Of a stretch of 64,000 bases of DNA, positions 41,946 to 53,277 are shown one piece after another. Location: NCBI GenBank assembly GCA_034770075.1, contig CM068380.1, forward strand, positions 27,528,005 through 27,592,004. Direction: 5' to 3'. Position numbers and translations under genes: made by a program. The DNA is from Aralia elata. Lineage: Eukaryota > Streptophyta > Magnoliopsida > Apiales > Araliaceae. Position 1 is the stretch's first letter, and every line of letters begins with the position of its first letter. The notes under the pieces are model-generated. The model was not told the origin of the DNA. It did no database searches and saw only the letters and a program-made list of their open reading frames with translations.

Positions 41946-43626
41946 ACTTAATTACATCAAGTAAAGGGATATTCACCTCTACCTTCCTAAAAGTCTCCAG
42001 AATTTCTTTCTCTTGCTCATCCTTCTTTGAAGTTTTAGGATTCCTGAGGAAAAAAGGTAAAGGATTAGTCTTGAGCTGAATAGGAGGGTTAGATATTACC
42101 TTAGATATGTTTATTTCCTTCTTAGTTTTTTCTTCCTCAAACTCAACAGTTACTTTTGGTGTATCTATTTGTGTTCCACTCCTCAAAGTTATGGCACTTG
42201 TATTCTCTCTCGGATTGACAACAATTTGAGACAGTAACTTTCCTGAACCTTGAGAGTCCAATCGACCAACTGTAGTAGAAAGTTGACTCATTTGATTCTC
42301 CAAATTGTGGATGGTAGTCCTTGTCTCTTGTTGAAACTATTGTGTTTGATTCATAAAAGCCTTGAACATGTCCTCGAGTGATGTTCCTGAATTAGCAGAT
42401 ACTGTTTGTTTAGGTGGATATTGTTGTTGAGCTAGCTAAAATCCTTGTTGCCTAGGTGGGAAAACACCTTGCACTGGTGGCCTATTTCCTCCATAACTGA
42501 AATTGGGATGATCCCTCTAACCTGGATTGTAAGTATTTGAGTAGGGATCATACTTCCTCTGCAGTTGTGCCTGATAATTTCCCACTGCATTGGCTTGTTG
42601 CACAGTCTCATCCTCATGCAATGTTGCATGCATCTATATTGTGACATATCATTAAATATATCCCACAAGCCTTCGCTACTGGCATATTTCCTACAGCCAT
42701 TTGTCTAACCATAGCAGTTAAGTTAAAAATTTGTTGCTCAATATTACTTGCGTTTATTTCATTTATCCTTTTTGGTGCATGATCATTTCTTGTTCCATAC
42801 TGCTGCGAGTTAGCTGTCATGTTTGCAATCAAGTTCTTTGCAGCGTCTGGAGTTTTATCAACTAGTGCTCCTCCACTCGCGGCATTCATCATACTCCTAT
42901 CCATTGGTAGAAGCCCCTCATAGAAGTACTGAATTAGGTGTTGATCATCTATCTAGTAAGGTGGACAACTAGAGCACAACTTCTTGAACCTTTCCCAATA
43001 TTCATACAACGTCTCTCCACTGAACTATCGGATTCCACATATCTCCTTCCTTATATTGACTACTCTTGAAGCTGGAAAGTACTTCTCCAAGAACAGCTTC
43101 TTCATGTTATTCCATGACTGTATTGATCCGGAGGAAGATAATACAACCAATCCTTTGTCAAATCTACTAGTGAAAAAGGAAACGCTCTCAGCTTGATTTG
43201 TTCCTCCGTAATTCCTTGCGGCTTCATGGTGGAACACACCACATGGAACTCCTTTAAATGCTTGTATGGATCTTCACTTGTAAGACCAAGAAAGGTAGGA
43301 AAAAGGTGAATTAGTCTGGATTTTAGTTCAAAAGCAGCAGTTAAAGTAGGATACTCAATGCATAAAGGTTGTTGATTGAGATTAGGAGTGATTAATTCTT
43401 TCAACGTCCTGTTGTTGTTTGGCACAACTATCTCTTCTTCTTCTTCTGATTCGGTGGATGACTTGTTTGACAGTAGTTCCAGTGCGATGTTGAGGCCTGG
43501 TGATGGAGCTTCGTTGGAATCTGCAATTGTGCTTCAAGATTGACGGGCCTCCTTCCTTAACCTGTGTGCAATTTTCTCTATTTCTGGATCAAAATTCAGT
43601 TCCAGAGATTGAGATGATCGAGTCAT
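41946..43626 (-). pseudogene. Athila gag, broken
   Basis: ATG at 43626 (MTRSSQSLELNFDPEIE) is the typical Athila gag start. Then 'LKSRLIHLFPTFLGLTSEDP', 'HLKEFHVVCSTMKPQGIT', 'LEKYFPASRVVNIRKEICGI' (the retrotransposon gag core), 'ASGGALVDKTPDAAKNLI', and near the end 'RENTSAITLRSGTQ'. No complete zinc knuckle is evident. Stops and frameshifts occur at about 43530, 43100, 42960 and 42600. Confidence 0.85.
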
Positions 43627-43673
43627 AAACTGAAATGAGAGAAAATAAAGAATAAATAAAAATAAATAACACT

Positions 43674-43690
43674 CCCCGACAACAGCGCCA
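43674..43690 (-). other. Primer-binding site of the Athila element
   Basis: Minus strand TGGCGCTGTTGTCGGGG, twelve bases inside the 5' LTR. It matches the Asp-tRNA-type Athila PBS except for two C-to-T changes. Confidence 0.8.
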
Positions 43691-43702
43691 AAATTTGGGA
43701 GT

Positions 43703-44955
43703 TGTCGTTAACACTCTAAAATTAAAACCTTACTTCTACTCTATGAATAAAAAATTTAGTATAGTGACAAGTAAGAATCGATCCCACAGAGAGTGAATTT
43801 ATCTTTGTTTATTCTATTATTTTCTAAATCAAAATACTACTAAATATAAATTAGGGGGTTTTGAATTGATTTTAACTAACTAAAGCAATTGTAAATAATT
43901 AGTAAGAATAATCAATAAATTAAAGACTTCAGTTCTTCAGTTCAATATCACCTTTTTCACAACAATTGATTAATCAAGTGTAACATTATTTACCCTTCAA
44001 TGAAATTAATAGTCCTAACCAATAATAAACTCTGCAAACCAAAATTCCCCTTAGATTATCACTCAATGAAACAAACTCTTCACAAGATTCTAACTATCAT
44101 ACAACCTAGAACAAGCTCTCTAGATTTAATATAATAACAACATTAAGAATTAGGGAATTAGACTATTACAAGTAACAATCACATAAACTCGAATTGTTTA
44201 ACATGTCTTTTGATAATCTTAGCAATACTCAAAAGTTTATCCACAATTATGTACTACTAATTACTACTTGTGATTAGGAACAATATCAATTACACGTAAT
44301 ATTATCCCTTAATCTAGCAGATAATATTAGTTAGCCAATTTAATCAGTTAAACCAAATATCATATAACAGTTAAAATAGGTTATCAAGAATGAGTTTCAT
44401 ATAAGAAAGAATAAATAATGAATACTCAATAAACCATTAATTGTAAATAAGGCTCAACATCCCTTAGAACTGAAATAGAAAACTTAGCCTGACATGCCTT
44501 TAATCTCCCTTCAAAACTTGGGCTTTTGCAAATGTGTGATAGAAGGTAGTAGTCCCTAAAATCTGACTAATACATTGTATTTATACTCCTAGAATAAAAT
44601 CCTAAAACTCCAAGAAAATAATAGTCCAAGTTATAATAGAATTCCTCAGAGATTACAAAAGTTGGAAAAATTTCGCTCTGCCGACTAGTCACGTGCCCGC
44701 GCAAAACCTCAGCGTCGCGGCTTGCCTATTGAGTTTTGCGGCCCAAGCTTCTAGCATCGCGACTCACATTGTTTTGTCCGTTTTCTTTTTTTTTCTCCTT
44801 ACACACCCATTTTGATCCCTTTTTCCTCTTTTTCCCGTTTTAGCTCCAATTCCTCCTGAAATCAATAAATACCTTAATAAGTTCATATACACATAAAACA
44901 TGTAATAAAACTAAATATAAAATAATCAAAATTATCGAATATTATGCACTTATCA
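43703..44955 (-). repeat. 5' LTR of the Athila element
   Basis: 1.25 kb, minus start TGATAAGTGCATAATATTCG, end AGTGTTAACGACA. TATA box at 44578-44585 (minus). It shares the CTCTGTGGGATCGAT motif (43778-43793) and CG-rich block (44685-44775) with the 3' LTR. Confidence 0.9.
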
Positions 44956-46370
44956 GCCTAAGCCAGTGATTACGTGGGCGAGCACACCTCTCGCCCACAA
45001 GGATGCAGTTTGGCCTAAATTTCAGGTATATTTTTTTTAATTCTGTAAGATAATATAATTAATAAACTAATATTGTTTAGTAGTGTTGGATTATATTATC
45101 ACCGTTTTAATATTATTATTGTTGTTTTATTTGCAGAAAAGGTATAGATGGGACGTTCATCAATAAACAGACATTTTTCTGACAAAAGTGCGTTGTCTGA
45201 ACAAAACATAATTTGAATAAAGAACGACAGAAGGCCCTGCAGAATGCTGAGAGCGGCCATCCAAGATAGAGTGAGTACTACATGCACGAGCATAGCCCCT
45301 GGTGGTGCATGCAGCCCATATGGGCTGACATGTGTGAGCAGTAGAAAGCTGAGAGCTAGGTGAAGAGACGCAAAACTGTCTCCATGAACAGAGCCTCAGG
45401 TGCACCTGAAGGCGACAAGGCAAAAGGCACCTATAGGGGCAGAGTACATCACAGTTGCAACATGTTGCTGCCAGGTTACGTATTTTGCAAACTTATGTTT
45501 TTTTATGTCTCATGGTATTATTATGAGAGCATGTGATTAATATATATACATATCTATGGATCCCGAGTTTTGTAGGAGTCTCAATCTCAGGGTCAGCCTA
45601 TCAATTGGCTAGATGTGTACATGGCCACCCGATGGTATGCCTGAGGTTGTCCAAATAACGATAATTAGTTTTTATAACTTTGATATGTTGTTTACAATTT
45701 TTTACGTCATTTTTAAGTTTAAATATTTATTTTTAACTATTTAATTTTTAACCTGATGACAAGACACTTATAAGAGCTTAAGGGATGAGCATTATCCTGC
45801 TGGCACCCCGCAGCCGTCGATAGATTAAGAATTGTGGGAGAGGGCGTCGGTTATCAAGAAGAACTACGTTAAAGACCAAGGACAACGACGATGACCGACT
45901 ATCAGTGGCACTGGCAGCTCTGGTAGCCAGTCTACTCAGTCATCGTGTCATCCAATGCAGCATACTCCTGCTGACTGTGTGAGAGCGATACGTCAAGATT
46001 GTGATCTTCTTCATACACTGGGTTGGCATCTGCAGTCGCTGAGTCCTGAGGAGTTAACAGATGCAGTGGCGGCATCAGCACGACAGCAGGATGGTGACGA
46101 GGTAATCTTAGTACTTAGTACAATCAAATTAATCACTTATATATATATATATATATAATTGGACTTAGTCTTGCTTCTGTTAAATAATTCCTATAATTTA
46201 GCTTTATGTTTAGCTTTCTGTTATTGTAAGGCTATAGTTTATAACCACTTTTACATTCAATAATACATGAGTTTTCCCTCACTTTGCTTTGCATAAGTCA
46301 TACAAGTATCAACATATATACTATATATTTAGCATGTTTTATTTTTTTGTTATAGGCCTATTTGGAAGAT
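44956..46370 (+). pseudogene. CACTA second gene, C-terminal exons, broken
   Basis: The frame after the Athila LTR reads 'PKPVITWASTPLAHKDAVWPKF' (44956-45025, donor GTATAT). Exons then follow at 45137-45474 ('KRYRWDVHQ'), 45576 onward ('GQPINWLDVYMATRWYA'), and about 45780-46101 ('GDEHYPAGTPQPSID'-like, then 'WHLQSLSPEELTDAV'). The last few codons follow acceptor TTATAG at 46356, with stop TGA at 46368-46370. The style fits plant CACTA accessory transposases. Many stops and frameshifts are present. An (AT)n run sits in the last intron at 46138-46157. Confidence 0.55.
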
Positions 46371-46559
46371 GATGCGTGACGACATTTGTATTATAGAGAT
46401 TTTGTTGTACATTTATATTCTAGAGATTTTGTTCTACATTTGTATAAAGATTTTATGTTGGTTTATTTATGTTTATACATGGTTGTTTATGTTGTGTTGG
46501 TTTATTTTTATGCATGGATGGATGTGCAAAGACACTGCTCATGATTCGATGATTGAACA
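46371..46559 (+). other. Non-coding tail of the CACTA gene
   Basis: T-rich sequence with repeats of GATTTTGTTCTACATTTGTAT-like units (46400-46450). No terminal inverted repeat of the CACTA type (CACTACAA) was found, so the CACTA end is either lost here or lies further on. The start of the next element is not clear. Confidence 0.35.
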
Positions 46560-48340
46560 ATAATTGAAGTTCATGACAGCCATTGTCCAGAAGAAGAAGA
46601 TAAACTTTGGTGCCATTTTCATAAATTGGTTGGCCAAGTGAATTGAAGACTATAACAAGAAAATGACTTTGGGTAAGCCTGCCCCCAAGATATTCCATTG
46701 GAGGCTTATTAGTATTATTTTGAGCAAAAGATTGAAGAACAAAATCACTGATGGCGAAGGGGAAGCTTTAAATGCCAACAAACGGATCACCTCCAAGCTG
46801 TTTGATAACTGGAAAAGGAACCCACTTAAAAACCTAAGATCAAAACAATCTAAAGGCGCCATCAGTGAAGTGCAAAAACCCACAAAGGTCATAGACAAGA
46901 GAAAAATGGAGACAATCAAAGAAGAAATGTCTCAGGGGTCGGCCGCTCCTGCAGTTCGTAGAGCTCCAGACTCTACGGCAGACCAACTAGTTCAAAAGAA
47001 AAAGAAGACTGGAAAGGAAGCAATGGTGTTCTCTAAGGATTCTTAGAAAAGTCCCACAAATTCTGAGAAGAAGAAAAATGAAGAAGATGATGTCAACAAT
47101 CCAATATTAAAAATGGTTCCAAAGAAGAAGAGAATCCCTCGACGGAGGAAGACCCCTGTTCAACTTAAAGAACAAGCAGGAGAATCCATGCTTACGCCGA
47201 TCGTAGAATTTGAAGAAGAAGAAGAGGAGGAAAATGAAGAGGTACCTGAACTTGTAAGGAAGAATCAAAGGGTAAGGTCTTCCTCTGAAACAAAGCGAGA
47301 CAAAGATATTGCTACGACTATGAGGGTATCAATACTTGAGCCATAAGATGATGATCAAACAATGGCAGAGACTGCCTTAACGCCTAAGCATAGATCTGCT
47401 GATGGGTTAGCTATAGAAGATGTCACCCCTAAGTCAAGTAAAGAAGTTGATCTGGCTATGAAGGGTTCTTCACCTGAGTCTTAAGGCCATGAAGAATTGC
47501 CTATGACGGCTGATCAGCTAGAGCCTAAAGAAGGAAATGAAGAACTGGCCGTGATAGAAGATAAGCCAGTGTCCCTCATTGACATCGAAGAATTGGCTGT
47601 GAAGGAATCTAGTCCTAAGCATCAACCAGACAAGAAGAAAAAGAGGCTAAAATTAAGCCAAATGGTTGAAAAGAAAAACAAAAGGAAGAATAGATCAGAA
47701 GCAGAAAACAGAAGAAAAGAGAAGCGAATAGAAAGAGAAAAGAGATGAGGACCAAGTATAGGGAAGATTCTGCTCAACGATCGTTGTATTCATCAGACAC
47801 ATCTCTACGTGTAACTCATGCCATTGAAACAATTGTAGACGATATCAACAAGGGTTATGACCCTTCGATCGTAAAGCCAAAGGATCCAAGTTCTGATGGG
47901 GAGTAACCTATTAGGTATCCAGTTCCTCCTCCCTCCATTCCTTCTACATCTCAATGGATCTAGAGGCGTATTGTACTTGCAGGTTATGAAGATCCTAACA
48001 TCAACTTACCTGATAAGTGGATAGGATCTGGAGAAGGACGAATGAGGCTAGTCTCAATGAGTGTAGATGACCTCTTCAGCAGTTTCTTTAACCTGGAGAT
48101 GGATCGCAGTACCACTCTCTACGACCCTGATCCTGACAGTTATCAAATGCTATATTTTTTGTCACTTCTGCCACTCCTGAAGGCTATAAGTTTGAGAGAC
48201 CAGAGCTTTATCCGATGGAGTTACTCCAGATACCCCAATTTGAAGCTGGTGGCTCAAAATTTTCCAAGAGTTCTCAAGTATGCCACCAAGTTGCTATGCT
48301 CTGAGCCCTATGATCATTCTCCTATGTCTCAAAAGGTACA
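46560..48340 (+). pseudogene. Lys/Glu-rich protein of unknown function, possibly Athila-associated ORF
   Basis: One long decayed frame: 'KKKINFGAIFINWLAK' (about 46595), then an open stretch from 46663 (127 codons), 47113 (77 codons) and 47497 (83 codons), all in the same frame and separated only by single stops at 47044, 47344 and 47482. It is full of Lys and Glu (EEEEEEENEEVPEL, RRKEKRIEREKR). A second frame gives 114 codons from 48042. The opening resembles the 'putative plant transposon protein' found beside Athila-type elements; I am not sure of this. A host-gene fragment is the alternative. It joins integrase text at about 48345, an unusual order. Confidence 0.4.
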
Positions 48341-48344
48341 TATT

Positions 48345-48845
48345 GTACTTTCAAGACACCCATTGACCGGTCACCTTATAGAATAGTGTTCGGGAAGCCG
48401 TGCCACCTACCTGTTGAGTTGGAACACAAGGCTTTTTGGGCTATCAAGAGTTTCAATATAAGGATGCATGAAAGTGGAGAGCATCGGAAGTTGTAATTGC
48501 AAGAGTTGGAGGAAATTCATAATGACGCTTACGAGAGTTCACGAATTTACAAGGATAAGACAAAAGCCTTTCACGATAAAATGCTTTTGAGAAAAGAATT
48601 TCAAATTGGTCAAAAAGTTCTTTTATTTCAATCTCAACTTCGTTTGTTTCCAGGTAAATTACGTTCTCGTTAGAGTGGGCCTTTTATCGTTACTCATGTT
48701 TTCCTTATGGTGCAGTTGAAATCCAAAGTCTAGAAACGTCCAAAGTGTTCACTGTAAATGGCCAGAGACTCAAGCCTTTCTTTGAAGGTTTTCGAGAAGA
48801 GAAAGTAGATAAGGTGGATCTTGTGGATCCAGTTTATGCCGATTA
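48345..48845 (+). pseudogene. Athila-type integrase C-terminal domain, plus strand
   Basis: Reads 'TPIDRSPYRIVFGKPCHLPV', 'HKAFWAIKSFN', 'LQLQELEEIHNDAYESS', 'RLFPGKLRSR', 'GPFIVTHVFPYGAVEI', 'VNGQRLKPFFEGF' and ends 'VDLVDPVYAD' with TAA at about 48843. It is clearly homologous to the end of the minus-strand Athila integrase (7518-7950) but a different subfamily. Stops at about 48496 and 48674. No catalytic core is present upstream, so the element is internally deleted or recombined. Confidence 0.85.
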
Positions 48846-49681
48846 AAGATAGGAAGAGTTGGTCGAGCCAGAGACTCTAAACAAAGTTGTTGTATGGGAG
48901 GCAACCCATAGGGGAGTATCTCTTTACTTTTCTTTGTATTTTACTTTACATTGGGGACAATGTACGTTTTAAGTGGGGGGGAATGATTTAGGGTGCTTTA
49001 TTAGGATTTAGGGTGCTTTATTTTTATTTTATTTGTTATATTTTAGTTAGTCTTTTTTTTTCTTCTTTCTTAAAAAAAATTGAATTTTTTGAATTTTGTG
49101 GGTATATTCACTGCAAACCCTCACGAGACAAAACTCGTCCACTTGGGATAACCTTGGGGTTTAAAGGCTTGTTGTACATGCTAAGTGCAATCGTATTTCC
49201 TACGAAAATGAGATATTTTTTTGGATATGTCACTTAAGCAATAAATTAATTTGGATTTTAATTTTGGACTAATGATAAAATTTTGATTTCTTTTTAATAA
49301 CTTCTTGAAAGATTGATAGACATTGGGTAGTCTAAATTTGGTTTTCATTGTTGATTTTTACTTTATTTAAGACCCTTCATTTTTGAGCAGATGTCCATTT
49401 GGTCAACCTAGTTTTAACTTGGAAGGAATTTATTTGATTGAATGAATTGAGGGAGAAATTTTGGAACTCTATTACTTATTTGATCATAATTTGAAGTTAA
49501 TTTGAGATATTATTTGAGCAAAGGGAAATGATTAGGCAAATTTTGCAAGTTTGAAAAAAAAATGAAAGTGTAAAAAATAATGATTCATGTGGTGGGTTGA
49601 GATGGAGCGTAAAACGCACTCACTCACAAACATATGACATGCGAGATGGAGTGTAAAACGCACTCACTGGTAAGATGGAGC
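48846..49681 (+). other. 3' untranslated region of the plus-strand Athila-type element, truncated
   Basis: Holds TGGGAGGCAACCCA (48895-48908), the hairpin TACATTGGGGACAATGTA (48947-48964), a G tract AAGTGGGGGGGAA (48971-48983) and two full copies of GGAGCGTAAAACGCACTC-type motif (49604-49672). A third copy starts at 49676 and is cut after GGAGC by the duplication junction. No polypurine tract or LTR follows. Confidence 0.75.
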
Positions 49682-52428
49682 AAACCGTTGAGACAGAGTC
49701 TAGGAGAGAGCGAACTGCGTAGGCTTGAAGGTATGATCCTGTTACCTTAAACATCATTTTGTTAATTTAGATTGCTCGGATTGGGTGTAAAACATGTATA
49801 GGTTGAGTATTAAACTTGTGGTCATGAGGTAGCGGTGCAGAAACTGCATTTTGTATGTGTCTAACTGACTATCACTTAAATCGAATGGGTATTAACGTCC
49901 TTAATCACTGTACCCAGATAATATTGAGAATCAGTCATGTTGTCTAAACAAGCCCAAAACTCTGTGGTTACAGTTTATGCAGACCGTAGATGATAACAGT
50001 TGGTTATATGACCAAAACATGAACAAAACCTATGTAAGGTGTAACTGTGTCTCTAGTAGTAATTTTAACATCAAACCAATCCCAGACATCTGTTAATATG
50101 CCAATGGAATGTTACCAGTAGTTAATATTACACCAAGCTCCAACTTTGGTTCTGCAGTATTGTATTAGGCCTGAGTTTAAAACTCAAGGTCTGATGTGTT
50201 TATTCTTTCTCAGATCCTTGCATCCAAATTGGTAGAACTAGTCAAACTCATTCCATATGTTAAATTGGTTGAGTATAAAAGCACAACCTCAGAACAATTA
50301 GCCAAAGGCTTCTCTTTGAGCTGAATGTTAAAATATGCCTTAGCCAGCAAATCGTAGAGTAACCTTGCTCGATCGTAGAGCTCACTCCCAGACCAAAGCC
50401 TTGTAGCCGACTTAATGTTCATAAATTGTAGAATGAACCCTACGATCGTAGAGTGAGTCCACTCTGATCATAGAGCGAGTCCACTCTGATCGTAGAGCTC
50501 ACTTACTAATCACACAATAGTTTAGCCGAGTTATGCAGAAAACGTATAGTGAATCCCACGATCGTCGAATGGCTTCACTCCGATCTTAGAGTGCACTCGC
50601 AGATCGTAGAATGTACCTGACTAGTCCTGGAACGAACCGTAGAATGAACCCTATGATCGTAGAGTATCTCTACCTAATCACAGAGCTTCACTAGTCAATC
50701 GAAGAGTAGGTCAGGCTAGCCTTATGGCTGATCATAGAGTAAACCCTATGATCGTAAAGCAACTCTACCTGATCATAGAGTCACTGCAATACACACTGAG
50801 CCAAGTCAACTGATCATAATATAGCTTCACCATATCACAGCTAGACCCCAGTGATCGTCAAGTCACCTCACCAATGGTAGAAATGACATCGCTGATCACA
50901 GTATGACACCATTGATCGTAGATTCATCCCACTGATCATAGAGTGACACCACTGGTTATGGCAGTGACCTATCAACCGTAGAGTGATCATAATAAATCGT
51001 AGAGTGTGAATGTGAATCGTAGAACAAACTGCATGTGTCACATTTGGTCCATTAAGACAGTTATTTGATGTTTAACATTGACTAATCAGAGAGTAACTTA
51101 TAATCACTGTAGGGTATTTGGAGAGCAGAAATTAGTGTTAAATAGCAGCAGCAATCCAGGCAAGTTCCCTCACTTTGAGCATGTTAGATTAATTGTTATA
51201 CCATTGTGTATATCTTTGCAAGTTCCCTAACTTACACAACTTTGAATACTGTGCAAATTTCATCACTTTGAGTAAGCTAGTTGTTCATTTACAACCATAT
51301 ATATTGTGCAAATTTTGTATGTTGTGACAAGCTTCTGATTATTGCGTTATAATCATATCAAGCAAACTTCCTTAATTTGTACAACCTTATATGTTGTGAA
51401 AATTTTCTTTTATGAAAAAGTTAAGGACTATAATCCGTGCATGATGAATACATATCCAACTTGTACTCTTATTAATCATACAAGTAGATTGATTATCAAA
51501 ATGATGCTCATGTTATTCATGATTTAAATTCTGAAGTTTGGTACAAATCACCACCCCGTTGAGTAATTCTTGTATCTTGTTGTGAACTTTGAAAATGTTG
51601 AGAAGAATGTCTATGCCACTTGAATCAGCTAGACTAATATTGATAGCCATCCAAACCTATTAATTTGGTGCGAACATTATAATATACTGAGATGAACAAC
51701 CCTCATAGTAGGGGCATTATTTAACATCAGGGGACCAACACGCGTGCAAATAGTAAGTGAGGTTTATGCATAATACCAGGGTACTTTAGGCTGATCATCT
51801 TTTGTACTTGTTATTGGGTTATCAGATAAATTTTTGGTAATTCTAGTAGAAGTTCTAAGCCATGATGGCTACTCAGTATCGGATATTTCCTTATTTGGAA
51901 AACTTTGAAATCCTTGAAGTCATCAGAAATTCTTCTGTCCTTTGTGACTCGTTTATTGTGAGAAGAATTGAAGTAAATTATTGTATTCTAATTCATTCGC
52001 AACATTCATATGCAATTCTATACACTATTCCTTGAATTATGAACCTTATCCTTATTATCCTTTGTAATTGTGATATACTTGCTGAGCAAACTCGTTTCTC
52101 ACTCTTGTTTCCCTAATATTTCAGTTAAGACTGAACGTAGCAGTAGCTCTAGGAAGGATAAGGGCAAGGGTAAAGTCGTAGAGTAGTTCCATCCCACAAG
52201 AATTTAAAAGTTATTTTGTTATGTACTAAGACCAGAATTATCATGTTTTAGTGGTAATGTAATGTTGTAATGTTTAACGGTTTCGAGACTTGGGACAAGG
52301 ATGTTTATGTTATATCAATATAAATATTCTTTTAAGTTTTTTCGCTGCGAGGTATATTATATGTGTATGAGATTAGTATGTGAAGCACCAAATTCGAGGT
52401 ATAGATACATGAATTTTGGGGCATCACA
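49682..52428 (+). mobile_element. Duplicate of the solo LTR, 3' part
   Basis: Equivalent to 1493-4265, ending GGGGCATCACA followed by TATGC. It contains the GATCGTAGAGT zone (50350-51020), the GCAAGTT repeats and the acceptor/basic-peptide block (to about 52186). The 5' part with the TATA box is absent. Confidence 0.9.
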
Positions 52429-52787
52429 TATGCTATACTCCTAGTCTTGTTAGGAAAAAGGATAGACCGCTAACAGATTAGTAAGTTGTAATTCATACTC
52501 CCGCGTGCAATCGTGTCCAATTAGTAGACGGGGAGTTCTACCAAGAGGAAATGTTACATAGACCTCTTATAATAAATGTAGAGGACAACAATAAACTAAA
52601 CAAGTTAGAAGGTGGAGATAAACCTGATGAATTGGATCCCGAGTCAGTACTTGTGCCAGATGACATTGATATTGAGGAGGAAGAGTTATTGACTGACACT
52701 GACACTAAATCTGAAGAAGATGATGGGTATAAATCTCCAAATGATGTTCAAAATGATTCTGACTCAGACAACGATTTTTATTAAAAT
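52429..52787 (+). pseudogene. Duplicate of the CACTA first gene, last exon
   Basis: Equivalent to 4266-4626. From 52551 it has 77 open codons (MLHRPLIINVEDNNK, then an acidic Asp/Glu tail), because the frameshift seen near 4430 is absent. The upstream exons are not part of the duplication. Confidence 0.7.
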
Positions 52788-52965
52788 GTATGTTTAGTTT
52801 TACTTGTATTACATATAATTACATATATACATGTTCTCTATATCCTTGTCATGTTTATGTACCTTTTCTTTATAGTTGTTATAGTTAACCTGTCATTATT
52901 GTCATTTTATTTGTGTATGTAATATCGTATAACTTATAATAACATCCGAAAATTTTTATTTATAG

Positions 52966-53277
52966 ATGTCTTCTTCAGCAACTCCAAGAAAGCACCACTT
53001 GGGTCGGGGTCCAAATTAGTTCCTGAAGGCCCCGGCTAATTCGGATGACCGGACTCTCATTCAGATTCGATCTCCTCCCGACAGCACGTACGTTATCTAG
53101 CTATTATATATTTATTTTATATTAGCATTGTTATAGATACTAATGTAAATTGCTTTAAATATTAAAATAAAATTATTTATCTTTAATGTTAATTGTTGTA
53201 TAGTTTAGTGATTTTCTAGATAGCAAGATTGTGAAGTGCATTTCACAACTATGTTTACAGAACTGGCCTATGGGAGA
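52966..53277 (+). pseudogene. Duplicate of the CACTA second gene, first exons
   Basis: ATG 52966, exon end 53097 before GTACGT, second exon 53209-53277, then the Athila LTR at the same base as in the first copy. The in-frame stop near 53017 is shared with the stop at 4859. Confidence 0.6.

Larger units (their letters stand above)
5120..44955 (-). mobile_element. Athila-clade Ty3/gypsy retrotransposon, full length but split by nested insertions
   Basis: Minus-strand element with 5' LTR 43703-44955, PBS 43674-43690, gag, protease, RT, RNase H and integrase, polypurine tract 6398-6410 and 3' LTR 5120-6397. Without the copia insertion (9953-40664 plus one 5-bp repeat) it is about 9.1 kb. Protein patterns (gag 'HLLPTF/HLKEFHVVCS'-type text, protease DLGASINVMP) and an Asp-tRNA-type PBS are those of Athila. 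No envelope-like ORF is visible between integrase and the 3' LTR. All genes carry stops. The expected 5-bp target duplication is absent: GGAGC on the left, GCCTA on the right. Confidence 0.9.
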
